Shown here: one piece after another, positions 34,940-47,694 of the stretch | How positions within the stretch are numbered: position 1 is the stretch's first letter | How the letters are laid out: each line of letters begins with the position of its first letter | Origin: Viscum album | Taxonomy: Eukaryota; Streptophyta; Magnoliopsida; Santalales; Viscaceae | Direction: 5' to 3' | NCBI GenBank assembly: GCA_963277665.1 | Contig: OY728143.1 | Span: 231,003,591-231,067,590, forward strand | DNA length: 64,000 nucleotides | Program-made: the position numbers and the translations under genes | The notes under the pieces: generated by a model | Seen by the model: only the letters and a program-made list of their open reading frames with translations | The model's database searches: none | Told to the model about the DNA's origin: nothing

Positions 34940-37133
34940 TATTTTACATTTTTGCTATAATTATACCTCTATAATTATAATATCAAATTTAAGATCTAAT
35001 CTTCTAGCCATTTTGAAAATTACAACATCGCTCATGCGTACTTGTGGACTACGACCTCTATGACGAGATGTGATTCATTCCTCATATCTGATTTACATGG
35101 ATGGTAATAAGGATATATTTAATGAGTTTATATGATATATATGATATAATTAAAAAAATATTTAATCATTATTTACCTTTCATTCAATCCATCCCTCTAA
35201 AATTGAAATCAATTTTCATGCATACGTACGTCTTATCATTTCCATGAATGTTGTGACTCATTCTTCTATCAATATACTTAACGGATGACTCAATATATAT
35301 ATAATAATATATTATATTTCAATAATAAAAAAATATTTAGATGATTTTTCTTGAAAAATGTAAAATTTTAGAAAATACCAAACATAAATTCTCATGGAAA
35401 AATGAGACTTTTAACAATGAGAAATGATGATTTTTCTATGGAATTATTAAAAAATGGGTATTGAAATATTATAAGTGGATAATTTATGACATTTAAAGTG
35501 TCTAACTGATTCTAATATATAATTTTAATATATAAAAAATTATTATATAGGATTTAAATTTTCTTTGGATGAATGTTGAACTCAAGGTAAGTGATTTTTA
35601 TTACAGTCACATTGTTTATCTGGATTGATTATGATCAAGTTTACTAGGATGAAATTTTATATCATATATATAAATAATTCCATAAATTTTCTTATCCTAT
35701 TTTAATTTCAAGAGAATTCATATTTTACTTTCCTTTTCCTCTCATTATGACTTGAAGTGGAAAAAATAATATTTTGTTATGAAAGATATCTTTATTTAAC
35801 TCTTTAATCGAAAATAATTTCTAATCCATGTCAATTTTTTGTATAAAAATGTTCACTATGAGATTTTAATATTATCCTATGATTTTTTAAAGTCATTTTT
35901 TCTAATGATTTATTTTTTTTCTAAATAAACTAAATGAATATTCTTGTCATTTTTTAAATGGATAATTTGTTTCTTTTACTAAAAATGTGAAAAGAATCAT
36001 TATTTTATCATACACGTTAGGAACAGAATATCCTATCGTCATGGAATCATATATTCAGGGAAAATTATTTCCATAATATTTTTAATTTTTTAATATTTTT
36101 AATAATTTATTCAAAAAATGATACTTGTATTTTTATTAAGAAATATGACATGTTATATTTTATAGTCATTTTCTTTTTTGATAAAACAATTTGATGTAAC
36201 TTATGCTATACTTGGAATATGATCCATGTTTTTTATGATTATTCTTTATATGTGATGTCTAATATTGTTATTGTGAAATTTTTATGAGACCTATTTATCT
36301 AACATATGTCATTCTATAATGAAATGTTAAAATTTTTATGAAACTCATTTAATTCCTGTGGGTTATGATATATAATAAATTATAATTGATCTTGTGGATT
36401 ATTTCTTAAAATAATATTATAATGTGATCAGTTGTCCTAGAATTATATCACTCTCCATTCCATTAGGTAAACATTGAAATCTCATGAAATAATATGGTCT
36501 ATAATAGGGATTGAACACATTTTATTAAGTGTCACATTCCACAATGATAGTATTGGGAGTAAACCTTGACTAAAGATATGATGGAATGATTAGTGAACCT
36601 AGTAAACCATTATATTCTTTGACATGACTCTTGACTAAGAAAAGTATTTTTACATGCTAATTTTTATGCCCAAAATTTTTGTTGTAAGAAATTGTTATTA
36701 TTTTATAGACCATGTTCCTTGATTCTATTATGATTCATGTATTAAAAGATACCATGATTTATACAATGGCAGAAGATTATGATATATATTATGAATGTTA
36801 TGTTATAAAAATATTATACTTGTGTTAAAATATCATTATTATCATTTTATATATTAGTAATCATTGACATCTATATTGTTTAACCCAGGTGAGAATCATA
36901 GCTCACCCTTTATTATGTTTCATTTCCTTAGGATATGATATGTCTAAAAAGAGTGAAAGATATGTAGAATATAGTGGGATATGATGTGGATCTCTTATGA
37001 ACATGTTTTTTTATGTATTAATGTTTCCAAATTTGGTAGACCTATAGGATTCTATAATTGATTATAATGTAACATAATGAATATTAAAATAATAAGATGT
37101 GATATTGATGTATAAAAATTATCGATCTCTATA
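34940..37133 (+). repeat. 5' LTR of the Tekay/Del-like chromovirus, 5'-truncated
   Basis: Colinear with 43550-45046 of the 3' LTR: 'attata-ctctataattataatatca' (34970; 43578), the phased motifs at about 35052 and 35235 (43673; 43861), and 'tttatgaaactcattt' (36333; 44975). Beyond that point only the 5' copy retains the LTR end. It has the decayed 'gagaatcatagctcaccc' block (36891) and stops two bases before the primer site. The first ~1.4 kb, which includes the TATA box in the 3' copy, is missing here. Confidence 0.65.
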
Positions 37134-37135
37134 GT

Positions 37136-37150
37136 TGGTATTAGAGTAGG
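37136..37150 (+). promoter_or_regulatory. Primer binding site (initiator tRNA-Met type)
   Basis: TGGTATTAGAGTAGG differs from the plant consensus TGGTATCAGAGC by C-to-T changes. It fixes the end of the 5' LTR at 37133. Confidence 0.7.
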
Positions 37151-37799
37151 GTTTATTCAATATTTAGAGATTATGACAATAAATATTTAGTGAAACCTTG
37201 GGGATAAATCTATGTAGAGTTTACATCATAATGTTTTGGTAAGGATGTGAATATTTGGTTTTCATGGAAATACAACCCTATATAGATAATATAAGTGGAT
37301 GTGGTTATGGCATAGATTAATCCTGTGGAAAACCCCCAAAAATATGTTGTTGAGAATATATTCACCCTCATTCTCATGCATGATTTGTTTTCCCTTACTA
37401 CACACATGATTTATAACACCTGATGGATATAATTGGGGTAAATCACTTTTTCATTGTTATCAATTATGAATGATTTGAATTGGTGATGATAATAAATGTC
37501 ATAGGTTTACCCTATGGTGTAATAATTTAGACATATTTTAAAATAGTTTCCATAATTAAGTAGTTTCCCCCTATTATTATTATTGATCACAGTATACTTA
37601 TTTTTTAGTCAATGGATTAAACCTGAAGCAACCATGTTGATAAATAATGTGATATAAAAGGAAATTATTTTCCTCCTAGGAAACCAAATGTTACTGAAGC
37701 TAGAATGAAAAATATTATTATTTTTTCTTATGAAACTTACTCATGGTATCAAACATGATGAAATTATAAAATAGAACAGGAGGAAAAAACATTATGTTG

Positions 37800-38280
37800 A
37801 GTCCTTCATAGGGAAAATACAAATTATATTAGTGGGTCTATAGATCCACTATTTTTTGAGTAATAGACAAGTATGTATAAAAATATATTTTTCAATATCT
37901 ATTGTTCAGACCATGGAAACATCATCATAGATATTTTTTCTTCTAGAATGTGAAGCAGATCAAAAGTGAACTCCTATCAATAACATAAAGCAATTGAAAT
38001 AAATTTACTCCATGCAGTAGGATTAGTTTAATAGGTTATTTTCCAAAAATTATTTCCCTCATATTCATCATAATAAAATGGATAAGGAATGATATAATCT
38101 ATAAATAATGGATGATGAATATATTATTACCTATGAGGATATTTTTACAAGACTTGTGACATACGCTTCTGATATTATCAGCCAACCATAAATTATGTTT
38201 GATTAATACATTAGTAGATTAAAACAAAGTATACAAAGGAAATTATCCATAAGAGACTTTAGTAGCTATAAATAAATCAT
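37800..38280 (+). pseudogene. Chromovirus gag remnant
   Basis: GSIDPLFFE (37834-37860) resembles the capsid start G-S-x-DP-x-x-x-E of Tekay/Del gag. Further on, YITYEDIFTRLVTYASDII (about 38115-38172) parallels the FTRLARHAS block of the gag at 13.9 kb, and SRLKQSIQRKL follows as the decayed F-x-x-GL-x-x-x-I-x-x-x-[LV] motif. No zinc knuckle survives. Stops and frameshifts throughout. Confidence 0.6.
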
Positions 38281-38779
38281 TCTATATAATATAAAGGTGG
38301 AAAAGGATATTGGATTTAACCACCAATATCTTGGTATTGATAAGAATATAATGATAAAATTGAAAATAAAATATATAAAACATATAGAAAAGAAGATGAT
38401 ATTTTATTTTTAATAAATGTGTTGGAGGAAACATGTGGGAAATCAACGTAATGGGATTGGTAAATTTTATATGTACTGAAAGGAAACTCATTATAAAATG
38501 AAAATTTGAATTTATGGGAAGATAAAGTAATTTAATGAAGGTGAAAAAGCACCACAAAATGTACTACCCACCCTTTAGTGTTTCAAATTCATGTAATATT
38601 GAAATTATGTTAACCAGTACTCACATATTAAGGATTGTGATTATTATTGATGTTAGTAAACTCTTAATTTCCAATATAATTGGAAATATCATGTGATCAC
38701 TATTATTCATGTGGATAATGAATTAGTGAATGGTATACTTACCACATAGTCTATAACTACTAATGTATTATCTTATTAT
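38281..38779. other. Expected nucleocapsid/spacer, not readable
   Basis: Between gag and protease of the chromovirus. The antisense ORF 38282-38557 is rich in Phe, Ile and Tyr and looks like chance in AT-rich DNA. Confidence 0.35.
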
Positions 38780-39020
38780 TGATCTACATACAATTTATAT
38801 CTAAAGAATATTCATAGGTTGTCACAATACCACGTTAACAATTACATGTTGAATTATATGTGAAAACACCAAATGGTACAATTATATCTTCTAATATATA
38901 AGGTTCTTATTTGTATGATGTCTTTGGGAATGTTCTTCCTATAAATTTTTTTGTTCCACTAGATGAATTTAATGTTATAATTGGATTGTAATTCCTTTAA
39001 TTACGTAATTCATAAACCAA
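38780..39020 (+). pseudogene. Chromovirus aspartic protease, C-terminal remnant
   Basis: LNYMVKTPNGTIISSN (split by one frame change, about 38849) followed by NVLPINFFVPLDEFNVIIGL (about 38930-38990). It matches the retropepsin tail …[VL]-[LI]-[PE]-[ML]-x-[ED]-FDVILGMDWL. The active-site DSGA half upstream is not readable. Confidence 0.6.
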
Positions 39021-40110
39021 TTAAATAGGATGGGAAGCCATATTTTTTATTCTAAACCGAAAATTGACCATCATTCAGTGTGATGAATAACATGCTATTC
39101 TAATGAAAATTAAAACACTTGTATGTGTCTTGATTCCTATTTAAGAGTAGTGATTGCCTCATATAGTTGGGAATTAAGTTGAAAATGCTGATAAGTTTAC
39201 TGTATGAGAATTTGTTGATGCTTTTCAAGAATATTTTCCTATTTATCCACCAAATTTTGAAGTTGAGTTTTTAATAGTACTTATACATGGTGATATGCCT
39301 ATTTCAATTACTCCATATTATGTGACCCTAATTTGGTAACATGAATTAATGAAGCAACACGAGTTGAATCTTTAGAATTTATTCATTCATCCAAGTGAAT
39401 CACCATGTGGTGCACATATTCTTCTTGTTAATAATAAATATGTATCAATGTGTCTATTTATATATTTTATGTAACATAACAACACCACAACCATTAACAA
39501 GTATACTTTACCCATTTCTGATGACTTATTTGATAAAATTTGTGGAGATCAATAATTTTTCAAGAATGAGAATATTTATAAATATCATCTATTGAGGGTG
39601 AAGAAGGAGGATATACCTAAAACAACATTCCATATAAGGTGTGGACATTATGAATTTATAGTGATTCCATTTGGACTTACAAATTCACCCTCTATATTAT
39701 TGGATTTAATAAATAGTGTCTTTAGAGATTAATAAGATTAGTTTACGGTGGTATTTATAAATGATGTTATTATATATTCAAATAGAATGTAATAAAATGA
39801 ATATCACATGATAATTCTGATGAAGAGCCTATGTAAGGGTAAGTTATATGAATAATGTAGCATATGTGATATTTTTCTTTAAAAATATTCATTTTTGGGT
39901 TATATAATCTCATGAGATGGTATTTATGTGCATCCATCAGTGATTGATGTTTTTTAACACTATTCCAAACCAACCATGGTGACTGTGATTCATATATTTC
40001 ATGGTTTTTCTGAATATTATCAATAATTTATTTATATTTTATCATTTATTTCTAATCCACTAACCATTTTAACATTAACGGGAGCGAAGTTACATTAGAT
40101 AGATGAATTT
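39021..40110 (+). pseudogene. Chromovirus reverse transcriptase remnant
   Basis: Starts with EFVDAFQEYFPIYPPNFEVE (39206-39265) and MPISITPY, the linker FPEDLPGLPP-x-REVEF…APISIAPYRM. Then FIHPSESPCGAHILLVNNKY (about 39380-39440) for F-I-x-PS-x-SPWGAPV-x-FVKKKDG, KTTFHIRCGHYEFIVIPFGL (39619-39678) for KTAFRTRYGHYEF-x-VMPFGLTNAP, and FTVVFINDVIIYS (39742-39780) for FVVVFIDDILIYS. The first Asp of the catalytic FIDD is Asn. After it FLGYIIS and VHPSVIDV mark the thumb. Domain order is complete for a Tekay/Del-type RT. Confidence 0.8.
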
Positions 40111-40530
40111 GAGGAAAATTTCAAGGAACTAAAGAGAAAGTTATTTTGTGCATATACATACACTACCCTATAATGGAGAAGTGTTTTTGGACATTAGTGA
40201 TGCACCAAAAAAGGGACAAGGATGCATCGTAATTTGGAAATACGGGGTGATGAATTATGTTGCATGAAAGTTGAAGGTTGATGAGAAAAAATACCTTACT
40301 TGTGTTTTGGAGTTAGTTATGGTAATTTTTTATTGAATATATGGAGGCATTATATTAATGGATAAGGCTGAGAAATATTTATATATCATAAAAGTTAATA
40401 TAATATATTCACTTAGAAAGTGTTAAATATAAACCATATAAGATGGATAGAGATGATTAAAAATTATAAACACTCTATATATTACTACTATGCGATAGTG
40501 AACATGGTGGAAAATGATTTATGTTGAAAG
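40111..40530 (+). pseudogene. Chromovirus RNase H remnant
   Basis: VFLDISDAPKKGQGCIVI (about 40183-40236) corresponds to V-[YF]-[CS]-DAS-x-x-GLGCVLMQ. Then KLKVDEKKYLTCVLEL (about 40270) corresponds to QLK-x-HE-x-NYPTHDLEL. Decayed forms of Y-TDHKSLKYIFTQKELN-x-RQ-RRW, DY and the [DA]-N-x-V-ADALS segment follow. It sits directly behind RT in the usual order. Confidence 0.72.
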
Positions 40531-41925
40531 GAGGATTTTGTATTTTCTCTGTTTAGGATCATAGAAAATCCAATATTAATACATGTGTGAAGGATGGATC
40601 TGATAATTTTTAAGGGAAAGGGGAAAGCTTATATTTCCCAAATAAGTGTCCAACCATGTTTCTAATTTATGAATAAAGATGTGAATAAGAAAGATATTGA
40701 GTTGTAAAATAAGAAGAGAAGTGATCTTAAGTTCAACCTTGATTGTGAAGGAATGATTAGGTCTATCAGCCTTGTATGTGTCCTATTAATACCTAAAATT
40801 ATTATGGATCCATTGGATGAATCCCATAGTTCATCATTCTCAATTTCTATTTTAAGTACAATGATGTATAGATCTCTAAATGAGTATATCATGTTGTAAA
40901 ACATGAATATGGTTATTAAAGAGTATGTATCTCGGTGATTGGTATGCCAAAAAGTTAAGGTTTATAGATATATGTCTAAGGGGATATTATAGCCATTACC
41001 TAGAATATAATTTATATGTAGAAACTTCACCATGGATATTTTCATTAGACTCGCAAAATAACTAAAGGACATGTTTCTATTTGGGTTGTAGTTTATCTCT
41101 ATAAAAATTCCTGACATTTATTTACTATTTCTGTAATCTTATATCTTAATAATCTTATTGTAATATACATTAAATAAGTGGTATGGTTTCTTGGAGCACT
41201 ATATTATATTGTATATGATCTATATTTTATGTTTACCTCAATCTTCTAGTGATGTCTTTAGCAAACTCTATATTCAGAGTGGTTTATTAGTACTACTTAT
41301 AATCTTCATAAATGCGGTTACTTTGAGAGATCCTTTGTAACCCTAGAGTGTATGTTGATGTCTTTCTCTATGGATTTCAATTGTTTTGGGGATCAAAAAC
41401 GTCCTCTAGATGATTTTTATTTCAATAATAGATTTAACTCGACCATTCAAATGGATCCTATGGAAGATATATATTGAAGGATGTGTATAACACAACTGTT
41501 AGAGGATGAAGTTGGATAATGAATACTATTTGGATATGAGAAAGCTAAGGAAATGGTAAAGAAAGGTATGGATATTTAGAATCACATCAAGGAAGATTAG
41601 TGTCGACCGAAAAGTTACACCAGAAATCATCAATTAAATATAGAATTTTATGTTTGGGAGAATTTATTACTACACATTTCTCGATATAAGATGGATTTTT
41701 ATTCAAAAAGAATAAAAAACATGGGCCAGGTTTATTTCCATCACAAATATATTTGATTGAGTAGTGATAAAATCTTTCCTTTCAGTACTTCTACCAAATC
41801 TCTCTGAAGTTCATGATGTGTTCCATGTGACACTATCTAATGAAGTACAAACATTATCCTTCACATTTAAAAAATTAGAGGTCATACCACTGGATAATGA
41901 TTTATCCTTTGAAGAATAATCTATA
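40531..41925 (+). pseudogene. Chromovirus integrase remnant
   Basis: The zinc-domain end reads YVSR-LVCQKVKV then ILxPLPRI (40920-41010), as in C-x-x-CQ-x-VKAEHQ…LQPLPIP. FTMDIFIRLAK (about 41027) is the first catalytic strand (ITMDF), with its Asp kept. YNNRFNSTIQMDPMEDIY (41427-41480) matches AYNNSYH-x-SI-GMAP-[FY]-EALYG. The C-terminal part reads VLPNLSEVHDVFHVTLSNEV (about 41782-41842), the decayed form of LPP-x-L-x-x-VH-[ND]-VFHVS-[ML]-[LR]. The D and E of the DQG and GQ-x-E motifs are not readable. Confidence 0.75.
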
Positions 41926-42080
41926 TATACTTGGATCATATAGATAATGGTATACAAAACAAGGCTACTCACCCAGTAAAACATCTCATGAAGAATCATA
42001 AATTTAAAGAAGCAATATGGGAAATCAAGGATATGATGAAAAAGAGATATCCAAATTTTGTGTATCATAGTGGTAAAATT
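41926..42080 (+). pseudogene. Integrase chromodomain (chromovirus hallmark)
   Basis: The open stretch from 41931 reads LDHIDNGIQNKATHPVKHL then MKNHKFKEAIWEIKDMMKKR and YPNFVYH. It aligns with the C-terminal chromodomain of Tekay/Del integrases: ILDR-x-x-[RK]-LRNK-x-I-x-x-VKVLW-x-NH-x-VEEATWE-x-E-x-x-M-x-x-x-YP-x-LF. This module directs insertion to heterochromatin in chromoviruses. The open frame runs past the chromodomain over the LTR start, so the original stop has been lost. Confidence 0.75.
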
Positions 42081-42100
42081 TTGAATAGGAAATTCATTTT

Positions 42101-42113
42101 AATAGGGGTATAT
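42101..42113 (+). promoter_or_regulatory. Probable polypurine tract, degraded
   Basis: 'aataggggtatat' immediately before the TG of the 3' LTR. Only a short purine run remains. Confidence 0.4.
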
Positions 42114-42640
42114 TGTAACACCCCAATATTATATACTCTATGTATCTTAAAATAAATTTAACTTATTGGATTGCTTGTGATATATACAACATACCTTTTA
42201 AATGAATTATAATATAATATATAATTGTAGTGTGGCAATAAAAATTTAGGAATGAATAATAATATTGTCATTATGAAAATTATTTATAGTGGTTGTAGAT
42301 AAATTTGCTACCAAATTTTATCAATTCCATATACGCTTTAAAAATAATTTTTTTATAAAAATTGTTTCTATTTTTTTAGTGATAAAATAAAAAATTTAGT
42401 TTCTAAAACATTTATATAAATAATTTCTAAAAATTATTCTCATTATTTAAATGAGCATATGGAAATTATCTTAGAGTAAATTTTTTAGAATTTTCTAAAA
42501 GGATACATTTTACAATGAATAGTGAAAAATGCTGACATTTATTGAAAACTGTCATTTCATCAAAAGCATGTAAAAATTTATATTATTATTAAAAATGGAT
42601 TTAAAAGTATCATTAGATAAATTATAATAAATATAATCCA

Positions 42641-42664
42641 ATTATTTTATTTTATTTTATTTTA
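42641..42664 (+). repeat. (TTTTA)n microsatellite
   Basis: Four to five copies of TTTTA in the chromovirus 3' LTR. Confidence 0.8.
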
Positions 42665-43106
42665 TGTTTAGTTTTTATTTAAAAAAATTTATATATAATA
42701 AAACATTATCTTTAGAAATAGTTTTTTCATCATATTTTCTAGGATTGATTTTAAAATAAATTTTGAAACATTAGTTAGTTAAATTCGGTAAGATTTATTC
42801 CATATTTATAATCATAATAGTTAAAATTAGGTAAATGTTTTTTTTACATTTTTTATTTATCATGAATAACAACTATGGTAAAAATATATAAGTAATGTAA
42901 AGGTTCAAACATGCTTAATTAGTGTTAAAAAAAGAGATAAGGGTATGATTTCCAATTTATATTGTCTAAATAAAATTTTATGGATATATTTCTACGTTAT
43001 TAAATCCTAGTATTGAATATATATCCATTATTAAGAATTCTTTATGTGTATGTGTTTATTATATTTTATTCTTTTATGATATTCCTTGTGTGAGCTCTCC
43101 CCCCCT

Positions 43107-43114
43107 TATAAAAA
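43107..43114 (+). promoter_or_regulatory. TATA box of the chromovirus 3' LTR
   Basis: TATAAAAA after a CCCCCCC run, followed by a C-rich 'aaacccctcc' stretch. The layout is the same as around 10612 in the gag-only element. Confidence 0.65.
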
Positions 43115-43392
43115 GAAACCCCTCCTTTATCTTCATTATACCACATTATGACATCTAGATTGACCAACTCCTACTCAATTTTATTATAAAATTTTAAATA
43201 ATTAAATTATATGATATGATATTCTTAAAAGATCAATCCATGTGTCATTAATAATGTATCTGAATGAGTCATACTGAAGAAGAGGTAATCGTCTTACACG
43301 ACCACTCTCAATTTATGTAATATTATAATTACTATAAATATATGGTTTTATCATGATTTAATATCTTAATTTTCGACAATATACTGAAATTT

Positions 43393-43412
43393 TATTATTA
43401 TTATTATTATTA
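43393..43412 (+). repeat. (TTA)n microsatellite
   Basis: About six to seven TTA units. Confidence 0.75.
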
Positions 43413-43461
43413 ATCCATAAATATTTACCCTCTATTCAAACACATGGGTAGTGAAAGTATC

Positions 43462-43880
43462 AGTCATGCTTCCGTAAGGATTACCGCCTCCCTTTAGTGT
43501 TACAAATAATTTTCAATATCCATATTTTATAGATGATAGTATAATGGTTTTAATATATTTATATAATATGTATCATATAATTATACATCTATAATTATAA
43601 TATCATGACTACTATCTTACCTTCCAAACTATTAGAAGATGATAACGCCACTCATGTGTATCTGTGGACTACCACCTCCATGAATAGATGTGATTAGTTT
43701 TTTGTTATAAATTTAAATAGATAGTAATAAGGATAGTTTAAATTAATATATATGAAAATATGATATAATAATAATTCATTGTAGGTGAATTATTATTTTT
43801 GTTTCTATCATTCCATCAGTAGAAAAGTGAAAAAAATGTTAATGTGTACGTACGGCTTACCGTCTCAATGAACGGTGTAA
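43462..43880 (+). repeat. Three phased LTR motifs (chromovirus copy)
   Basis: Motif cores at 43485 (attaccgcctcc), 43673 (ctaccacctcc) and 43861 (cttaccgtctc), 188 bp apart each. The third retains GTGTACGTACGGCTTACCG and AATGAACGGTG, the same layout as the perfect inverted repeat of the gag-only element. The distances from the TATA box (about 375, 565 and 750 bp to the cores) agree with that element. Confidence 0.65.
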
Positions 43881-46800
43881 TTAATTATTCTATATATATC
43901 TTTTATAGATGAATCTATATATACATTATATATATATAATCATTATATATTCTATTTATATCATTATGAATATTTTAGAAACGACGGAACCAAAATCATT
44001 GTATGAGGACTGGAACGTCCGAACCGAAATTCTCAGGAAAAACAAATCCTTTAAACACATGAAATTATGATTTTAATAAGGAATTATTAATGAATGTCAG
44101 TTTAAATTATATAGGTGGTTCATATATTTTTTTATAATAAATTCAAATATATTATATCAGAGATTAAATTGATTTTTTAAGACATTAAATCTCAATATAA
44201 GGGATTTATATTATAATCTCATTATTTATCAGGATTGTTTATTATTGAGATTCTAATGATAAAATTTTATTAATTAAATATCTATAATTACAAGAATTTT
44301 ATTATTCATTGGTTATTTATTTAGAATAAATCATTTTCAACTATTTATTTCTCTTTATGAAATCAAAAGACCAAAGAAATTTATGGAAAATAGACTTTAT
44401 TTCTCTTATTTATCAAAATAATATTTTCCCCTAGTTTATATTTTCTATGAAAATATTTTCATTTATTTTTTTTCTAATATCCAATAATTTTTTAATTTAA
44501 TTTTTACCCCTGATTGAATTTTTGAAAAATTATTTCAAAATACTATTCATGTCTTTTTCTAAATGAGTTACTTTTTACTTTTTGGAAATAATATGAACGG
44601 AATATTTATATTAATATGTATTTCAAGAATGTAATTTCACACCATCATGATTAGTAAATTCATTGAAAATTAATTTTAAATTTTCCATCATTCTTCTTAA
44701 CGAAAATTTTTCCAATAATATTTTACGAGTTTTATATAATAATGAATTTATTAAAAACTAAAAATTATTTTTTTTCATTAAATATTTCTAGGGATCTTTT
44801 ATATAAATTTTTATTTATGATAATGTACATTTTTATAACCTATGAATTACTAGGTATATGATACAAGGATTCCATGGATATTATTAATTTTTAAGTATTT
44901 TTATTTTTATAATGTGATATTTATAAATACTATTTCTTTTTCAATGGTCATCATATAATAAATTGCATAATTGTTTATGAAACTCATTTTCTTTCAATGT
45001 ATTATCTTATTTTATAAATTATTTATGATATTGTGGATAATATAAATACCATGACCCCAGTAGCCTAGATAAGACGATTATTTTATTACTTTATTACAAG
45101 ATAGAAGCGATCATATCCTAAGGGAAAGAATAGTTTAATTGCCTTGGTTAACCTGATACATACACGATTTTTCTAAAACATTTGAATACAAGTATTATAA
45201 CATTATTTTTTCAAGAAGATTATTATTTTAACGCCATCATATCCTTAAACATAATTCATAGTAAACTTCATGAATTATTTGGAAAAGAACCAAAATAAGG
45301 ATAAGATCAAATGCTTAGTAATGGTTATGTACAAATGAAGCTATGCTGAGTAAATAATTCATGATAAACAAGGAAAAATAAATATGAAAATTTAAATATA
45401 TGAACACACATTTCATTTAGTAAATTAATTAACTATATAGATTATATAAGGAATGATCAATATAAAGATATAAATAACTGAACACACATTCCATTTAATC
45501 TATAACATGAGTACATAAATGAATTTATGAATAAAATCAATACTATAACCACATTGATAATAATAAATTAATTTCTAATGAATGAAATTATTAATTATTA
45601 GACATCATTATCACAATCATCATGATACATTTAAAATCATGACCTTGTGCCAATATAGATTTATTGATGTGTATGTATACTCTAGAAATCTATTTAAATA
45701 AGGATATTCAACTGACTCATCTCAAGAGACTATCAATGAATCAAGGGATGTATATAATTGGTAACCACCAATAACTACATGTCCAAACATCACTCATATA
45801 TTGATTGATCAGTTTCACTCATGAACAATATTCTGTGTCAACAGAATTTTTTATTGAGTTAGGAAAATGGATTAGTAATAATTTACTTAGCCAATTATAT
45901 AACAGTAAAAGTAAAATAATTTTTGTTTAAATGATATAATTTCTATTAAATAATAATAACCATGATAAATAATATGGATATTAAGGGTAAATTTAATTTC
46001 CAATTATTATAATAAAGTGAATATTTAAAGGGAAAGAAAATGATTACAAAAATTAATCTCAAAAGAGAATTTCAATACATATCATAATCAGACCTATCAT
46101 AAATCATCTAGTAAATACCAATAATGGTATCATTAAAACTTTTTTGTATTATTTTATATTTAAAAGGGTTGTTTTTTAATGAATATAAATTCCTTAAAAG
46201 GTCTTTAAAACAATTTTTTTGAAAAAAAAACCTTTTCAATTCAAAACTCACATTAAAAAATTAAAATTTTCTAGAAAAATAAAAAAACACTTTAATTTAA
46301 CAAAAAACGTACATTTAAAGGAATATTCAAATAAATGATTGTTCATAATGCTGTTATGTTATGCTATTATTCGGTATGTTAAAAACAAGGATTCCATTCA
46401 CATTTTGGTAAAAAAATTCCAAATGAACCTTTTTCAAAAAATGGAAAGAATTACATTTAAAATATGTTGTAAAAATTCAATAATGTGTAAAAAATTGTTT
46501 CAAAAATCACAATATAACATTTTTTAATACATTTTTAGAAAACATGGTTTTAAAAAATTGAATTTTCCCAAAGAGAGAAATGATGTCAGATTTTATTAAA
46601 AATATTTTCTGAATTGTTTTAAGTACCATGAGAATAAAATTGTACTATTACTTAAAGAAATCGGTAAAAACCATATGAGAATAAATTTAATGTATTTATT
46701 ATACATTGATCATTTAATTTCCTTCAAATTGAATTCAATTATAAACAGACCAAATTAAAATGAGAATGAAACAAACATCACTTACCAATTTGGTAACTTT

Positions 46801-47694
46801 TGAATCATAAAACCATGATATAAATAACATAAAATAATTCATTATATAATAGGAATATAATTGTATTCAATATATAAAATATCACAGGGGAATTATATAA
46901 AACTTACAAAATAATATTGTTGAATAACATGAAATATGTTCCAATGAAGAAAATTTGTGATCAACAAACCTTACGATGATCATAAAATTCAAGTCAGAAT
47001 TAATCAGTGAATTGATTATGTGTATCAAATATATATCCACATTAAATAGTTTTAAATAAAAATCAACATAATAAAATATCATCATACACATAATCTATGA
47101 ATGTGAAATAAAATTAATAAGTAATATAACCAAATGAAATGAAATTGAGTTTTAAAATTCCTTGACATATTGTAACTTTAATGTGAAATACCATTGGATG
47201 AATTAATTCAAAATTAAATATAAAATAAAAAGAGTTATAATGGATTCATTATATTAAATTTAAAATTCTAATTATATTAACCATATAAAATAAATTTGGA
47301 TCATAACATTATAATATGCCACAATGAAAATAATTTAAGAAAAAATCCATTGCATCACACTTCTTTTGGGAAGAACATGATTTATACTATTGTATAATGG
47401 TTTTATGAATTTTATTATCTTATAAAAATTAAATAAATATCAGAAATTATCCTTTTATAACATCATATCTCCCATTTGTTGATAATATTTCATTGTCACA
47501 GATTTTTGGGTGTTAACTACCTTTTTTCTCATAAATGTTGTAACGTGAAAGTTCTTGTTCATTAGCATATTATATAGTTACATAATCAATATAATGATAT
47601 TAAGTTTATAGATTCAATTTTACTCATTATATTCATTTTAATTATAAATATTTTAATGTTAACATGAATACTGAATCACATCACTTCTTGGATA

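Larger units (their letters stand above)
42114..45046 (+). repeat. 3' LTR of the chromovirus, truncated at its right end
   Basis: Starts TGTAACACCCC. It contains the 'gaatagtgaaaaat' phrase (42516) also found in the gag-only element's LTR (about 9493), the TATA box (43107-43114), the phased motifs (cores 43485, 43673, 43861) and 'tttatgaaactcatttt' (44975). Colinearity with the 5' LTR stops at about 45046, opposite 36410, so the last ~720 bp of the LTR are missing. At that point the - strand element begins. Confidence 0.7.

Noticed and set aside
38282..38557. 91-codon antisense ORF rich in Phe, Ile and Tyr
   Set aside because: Composition is what AT-rich DNA gives by chance, and it lies inside chromovirus gag-pro debris on the other strand.
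40662..40904. 80-codon antisense ORF between RNase H and integrase of the chromovirus
   Set aside because: The + strand carries the expected pol order. The antisense translation is low-complexity.
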